Shown: piece after piece, positions 59,791 to 64,000 of the stretch
How the letters are laid out: each line of letters opens with the position of its first letter
How positions within the stretch are numbered: position 1 is the stretch's first letter
Source of the DNA: Homalodisca vitripennis
Lineage: Eukaryota; Arthropoda; Insecta; Hemiptera; Cicadellidae
Length of the DNA: 64,000 bases
Direction of reading: 5' to 3'
Assembly: GCF_021130785.1 (NCBI RefSeq)
Contig: NC_060212.1
Coordinates: 151,184,501-151,248,500, forward strand
Notes under the pieces: model-generated
Told to the model about the DNA's origin: nothing
Databases searched by the model: none
What the model saw: the letters and a program-made list of their open reading frames with translations, nothing else
Program-made: the position numbers and the translations under genes

Positions 59791-60424
59791 AGAGTTCCTT
59801 GCAGCTTAAGTTCCTTATGAAGCTGCACATCGTGTGTATATTAACAGGGATTGCTACACTGGGATATGTAAATCCATTACTGTTTCTGACTTGACTACTT
59901 ATAACTGTTAGTTAGAGCTTTTACGCCTTACAGATGGTTATAATAGATTAGCTGAACACGGCTCTGGTAGTTGTAATAGTGATGAGACCGGTTTGCTCAC
60001 TTCCTCAGCGAAGCCCACACACCGATGTCATCGTCTCCTCGTGACTCACTCCTCCTCACATCCAAACCTGGGCCTCGTCTGACGTACTCGTCTGCACGAA
60101 CAATAACATCCATCATGTAAAATCATCTTTTACTCCCACTTGACTGGAAGTTTTGAAAGCAGACGATATAATAAATCACTTTGTACTGAAATAGCAGTTG
60201 GTCTGATGAATGGTTTACGCTATAACTAACTATGCGTAGGGAAGGGTACGTTGAATTGACACGAGCACACCTGTAGAGTTTCAGGATTCTGGTTTTGTGA
60301 TAGTCCTGATCTGTATTTTTCAGTAATCCTTATTAGATTTTTACCAAAAAGAGAGGTCGATCCGTGTTTCAAGCATTATTCTGGCCGTAATTATGGGCCA
60401 CTGGTTTTTGCGAGGACCTTATCA
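59791..60424. other. Unique DNA, no gene
   Basis: No recognisable motif. The stretch 60000-60090 is CT-rich and GC-richer. Confidence 0.5.
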
Positions 60425-60572
60425 ACAAAAAACGGGGGAGTCGATACAATACAAGGTCGATGGTACTGATAAAAAAGTTTTACGGTCACAGACAGGATTT
60501 GAACCTGCGCTATCTACACTCAGATCCAAAGTCAGACGTCTTAGACCGCTCGGCCATCGGCACTCCGAAATG
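60425..60572 (-). mobile_element. tRNA-derived SINE, copy 2
   Basis: On the minus strand the head reads GCCGATGGCCGAGCGGTCTA (an intact A box), then TCTGACTTTGGATCTGA around the anticodon loop, then a B box GGTTCAAATCC. The anticodon stem carries a T-T mismatch that copy 1 does not have. The 5' acceptor strand (GTGCCGA) does not pair with the 3' side (CTGTGAC), so a functional tRNA is unlikely. The tail continues AAAACTTTTTTATCAGTACC and about 25 bp more in parallel with copy 1, while the sequences upstream of the head are unrelated, as expected for a SINE. Confidence 0.7.
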
Positions 60573-63500
60573 TTTGTTCCTTTAGACCGAAACATAAATT
60601 TGCTCTGGGATGATTGGATTCAGTTTAATGACAAAGAGTCGAATACAAAAGCCCGTAGACATAATATAGGTAAGCAGGGGTAGAATCAGAGTCTCACCTG
60701 TTCATCCAGAACTAAGCAAATTAGAGTGTCTTTAGATCAGTATCACGACCGAAAACACCCGCAGCTCTTATGTCGCTTAAACATTGTACGAATATAATAT
60801 ATAAACTATTGGGTGTTGAAACTTCAATTTTTAAAATTGCAATACACTCCATCTTTACAATTGTACTGGTGACGATGAGCTCTGGAGTTGTTAGCGTTCT
60901 TGAGTTTAATATGACTGTTATCAGCTTCTTTTTGGACTTCCAGCTGGACTTGATTATCCGTAGGTGCATATCCAACATTGTAAACATTGTTTTCAGTTCT
61001 TCTTTGTTCTTCAGAATACCTTAGTTCTGATTTATCTCTTGAAGCTGATTCGATTAATAAAGCAACTAAGCAAGTCCGATTTTAAAGTTATCAGAGTTCT
61101 ATGATTAGACTTTAGCAATTCTTGTCATTTATTTCCAGATATATTCCGAGGGGGTTAGATGTAATCCGTCTATCATATTTTCGAAGAGACTGTTTTGTAG
61201 TTCCTAAAGCATGGGTTTTTCCAGGTGATATTGTTTATATCCATTCTTACTAAAATGACGTTCTGAGAAGCTATATACTACAAACAAGATAAAGACGTAA
61301 AATAACCATTCTGTGAATTACGGTCCCCACTCTTTTAAATAATAAATTTCCTCCCTTTCCTGTAAATAAATATTTATCCACCCTTAATACGTCGACAGAA
61401 GGCGGAGTGTCGCAGCTCCGAGCAAACAGCTCATTCCAGCGTAAACAGGGAGTCATCGAGAGTCGAGATGCGTGCTTAATATGGAGATTGGCAAAGTTCG
61501 TCGCGATCAAGCTCTGTTTTAATCCATTACCGTTAACCACCGCCTTTTTATGTTTTTTATTAGAGGAAAATACTAGAGAAGTGCGGTAGTTTTACCACCG
61601 GGGCCGGGAAATAACTTCGCCGTCGCGCGGAGGTTATTGGAGTTTCATCCCAAACCGTTGGAATATTATTTTATTGCACTAATAACACCATATTTTCTCT
61701 AATAAATGTACGTCTTAGGGAGGTTCTATGTACGTAAATGCCACTTCAATGAGTTTTTGAGAGGGGAAACGGTTATTAGTTTTAACAGTAATTATTTTAA
61801 AATTTGTGTGAAACCCGTAACTTCAGCAAATGTCAATATTTAACTGTGTCATATAGTTTAAAATTAAATTTAACAGTAAATTGTGTTGATGTTCCTGTTA
61901 AATGTTATACACTGTTTGGTTTACCAAATATAGAAATATTTGATCATTATATATTTAAATTTATTTAATTAATTTTGAAATATTACTAGTGATTAAACAA
62001 TAACAAATCAAGCTTTTTGATTCCTGTATTTGTATAGTAGGAAACAGTAATCAATTGCAGTGTTACTTTTGTTACTTTAGTTGCCAAGTCGTTTTGACTT
62101 TGTTGCCAGGAGAATCAGTAGTATTCTGTTCATTTCACAGACTGGCGGGCTATGCGGATGGACAGGTCCTGCTGCAGCTTATTATGTTCCCATATGTTTT
62201 ATGCTGTGGCGATCTGGGAAGCACTGAATTTGTGATATATCCGCATTTTTAAACAGCAGAAAAATACAATGTCATTTTGCCCAGGACCTCTTACAGTAAC
62301 CTCTACCGGCTCAGTCACCTATCACTCTTTCTTCAATATATAGTTTGCAATCTCTCACCCTTTTAAAAAGAAATGCTCATATTAAAAAAAGAAGAAGAGA
62401 AACACTATGTCCTACCCGTTTTCCTATTCCATTACGTAGCACTAACCATTTAACTATTTCACGCCACCAAACTTCTTAAAAAAAAACTTTATTTAAGATA
62501 GTATTAAGCTCTACAACGTGACGCTATTTCTCTAATCAGAGACCATTAAATACAAACGGGAATTCAATGGCAAATTTTAAATGATCACAAAGATTCATAA
62601 GGAAATGTTGCTAGATTTAGTTAATTTACTTTGATAATTGGCTGTAAACAATTGTTTTTCAGCAAATAAAAGTGCAGTACGCAGACGGTGGCAGCCAGTT
62701 CTGTACCAAAGCTCTTAGTTTGAGATCAAGATACTATAATTTATAGTCAAGCGACATTTACAGGATTGTGTTTCGCTCGGTATATTTATTCTGGACCCAA
62801 TTAAGGAAGTGAAGCTTTTGGAATTTACAGCGAGCGTTATGGAGCGCGACAATTTGTAATTTTGAATATTTACGACAGCAGAAAGTGTTACGATACGCAT
62901 CAATGGCCACTTTCTAGTAATAAACTGCCGCCCGGAGTTTCTGAATAAAATATGAGTCTCAATTATTGCGTAGTGGATGAAGCTTACGAGTGTTACGATT
63001 CTGCGCAGCCATAGCGCAATGATGATCCAGACTGGATCATGTAATAGCTAGTTGAAATAATTAGTACCGCTATCGGTTCGAATTCATCTACATAATTATT
63101 CAGACTTGAAGGCTTATACAGACTTGATATTACAGATATTGGACTTACCAATCACTCTTGAACACTTGCTAATTCTGGAAATATAATCTCAAAATCCCAC
63201 AGAAAAATTTGGACTTAACGTTTATAAACATTTTGTCCTCCCTAAGGTGAATTGGTATCACACATTAGCCAATGGAAACTCTCAATTTAAGTAATGTTAA
63301 AAATAAAAATTGCAAAACTTGGAGATAACATGGATTTATGGTTATTATTATATATAACGAGAAAAATGGAGAATAAAAAAAACTGTAAGAAAGCAAATGA
63401 TGTCACTAAATAATCATCGTTCAGGAAAATGTCCAAAAAAAGTTAAGGTAATGGGATTTGCAATAAGAATTTATTTTTGTCAATTTATCAATAAAACTCC

Positions 63501-64000
63501 ACAAATTAAACTAATGTAATTAAATATCCTTGGTTGTAAGTTGACTGAAATAATGACCCCGAAGGTTAATAACTGTAAAAGCATTGAATTACACATACAA
63601 TCGCTTCAGTTTCCTTTATCTAGAACAATGGAGTACATCTGATGATGATGGGATGTTTAATCCTAAAACTCTAATCGGTTGACAAAAAGTTAGTTTGCCA
63701 CATTACAAAATAAATCTTTATTAATTGTAAAACCTATTCTATACGCAAACCGTAAAAGATGACATATTTCTAAATCTATTGAGTAACCTCAAATGTTTTT
63801 ATGAGAAATTGCTATGAAACCTTCGGTAATATAAAGCAATAACGATCAAAACACACATCGATTGATAATATTGTTGCGTTTGTCACGAATTCATAAAAAT
63901 AATTCGCAATAAATGAAGATGAAACATTTTAAGTTATTATTGGTTTATTTTCATTCAATTGTATTAATTTTTCATATGAGTTTTAAGGGCAGGTAATGCT
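60573..64000. other. Unique AT-rich DNA, no gene supported
   Basis: Opposite-strand frames overlap at 60721-61024 and 61271-61589 without known domains. A GC-rich patch lies at 61390-61640. A perfect hairpin ATGATCCA-GAC-TGGATCAT is at 63022-63040. The last kilobase is plain AT-rich sequence. Confidence 0.5.
63022..63040. repeat. Perfect 8-bp hairpin
   Basis: ATGATCCA, loop GAC, TGGATCAT. Isolated in unique DNA; no role is evident. Confidence 0.75.

Noticed and set aside
60483..60572. Functional tRNA gene (Ser/Leu-like) on minus
   Set aside because: The acceptor stem does not pair, the anticodon stem has a mismatch, and a second copy with a shared tail exists, so a SINE is the better explanation.

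Overview
The window is eukaryotic, AT-rich, non-coding nuclear DNA. Several things point to an insect: three-part tRNA-like SINE heads, non-LTR retrotransposon 3' ends with insect-style reverse-transcriptase C-termini, TTAA-flanked DNA transposons, many minisatellites, and no operons or Shine-Dalgarno-spaced genes. The repeat texture reminds me of plant-sucking Hemiptera such as sharpshooter leafhoppers. That last point is recall, not something the sequence proves.

I find no convincing host protein-coding gene. The longest open frames lie inside tandem repeats whose units lack stops on one strand. The only coding signals are broken transposon pieces: a Kolobok-like transposase C-terminus near 16.1-16.6 kb (minus), a reverse-transcriptase palm fragment near 22.5-22.7 kb (minus), LINE C-terminal/3' ends near 3.4-4.1, 29.6-30.2 and 39.4-39.6 kb (all minus) and a short one at 28.4 kb (plus), and a 47-codon first-exon remnant inside a piggyBac-like element at 59.1 kb.

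Layout: 0-7.2 kb holds unique AT-rich DNA with two dispersed repeats, a LINE 3' end and a 108-bp duplication. A 100-bp satellite lies at 7.3-8.6 kb. At 9.6-11.5 kb are retroelement tails carrying CTGAAGA...GAAACG cores. A TTAA-flanked transposon with a MITE nested inside it (15.7-16.8 kb) is followed by a TA-flanked foldback element (17.0-17.5 kb), a SINE (19.1 kb) and a 185-bp higher-order satellite (19.9-21.2 kb). A MITE with an unusual 6-bp target duplication is at 23.6-23.9 kb. Further tandem arrays lie at 28.1-28.7 (41 bp), 32.2-33.1 (187 bp), 33.9-34.4 (180 bp), 43.9-44.6 (240 bp), 50.6-51.5 (157 bp), 52.5-54.7 (83 bp, about 26 copies), 56.0-56.5 (54 bp) and 57.5-58.1 kb (290 bp, two copies). 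A TIR element is at 41.9-42.6 kb, a 921-bp piggyBac-like element at 58.9-59.8 kb, and a second SINE copy at 60.5 kb.

Between these are stretches of unique DNA, some with GC-rich islands or clustered ATTA-type homeodomain sites. They could be distal regulatory DNA of a gene outside the window or intron sequence; nothing here settles which. At least eight independent tandem arrays in 64 kb is the dominant architectural feature.
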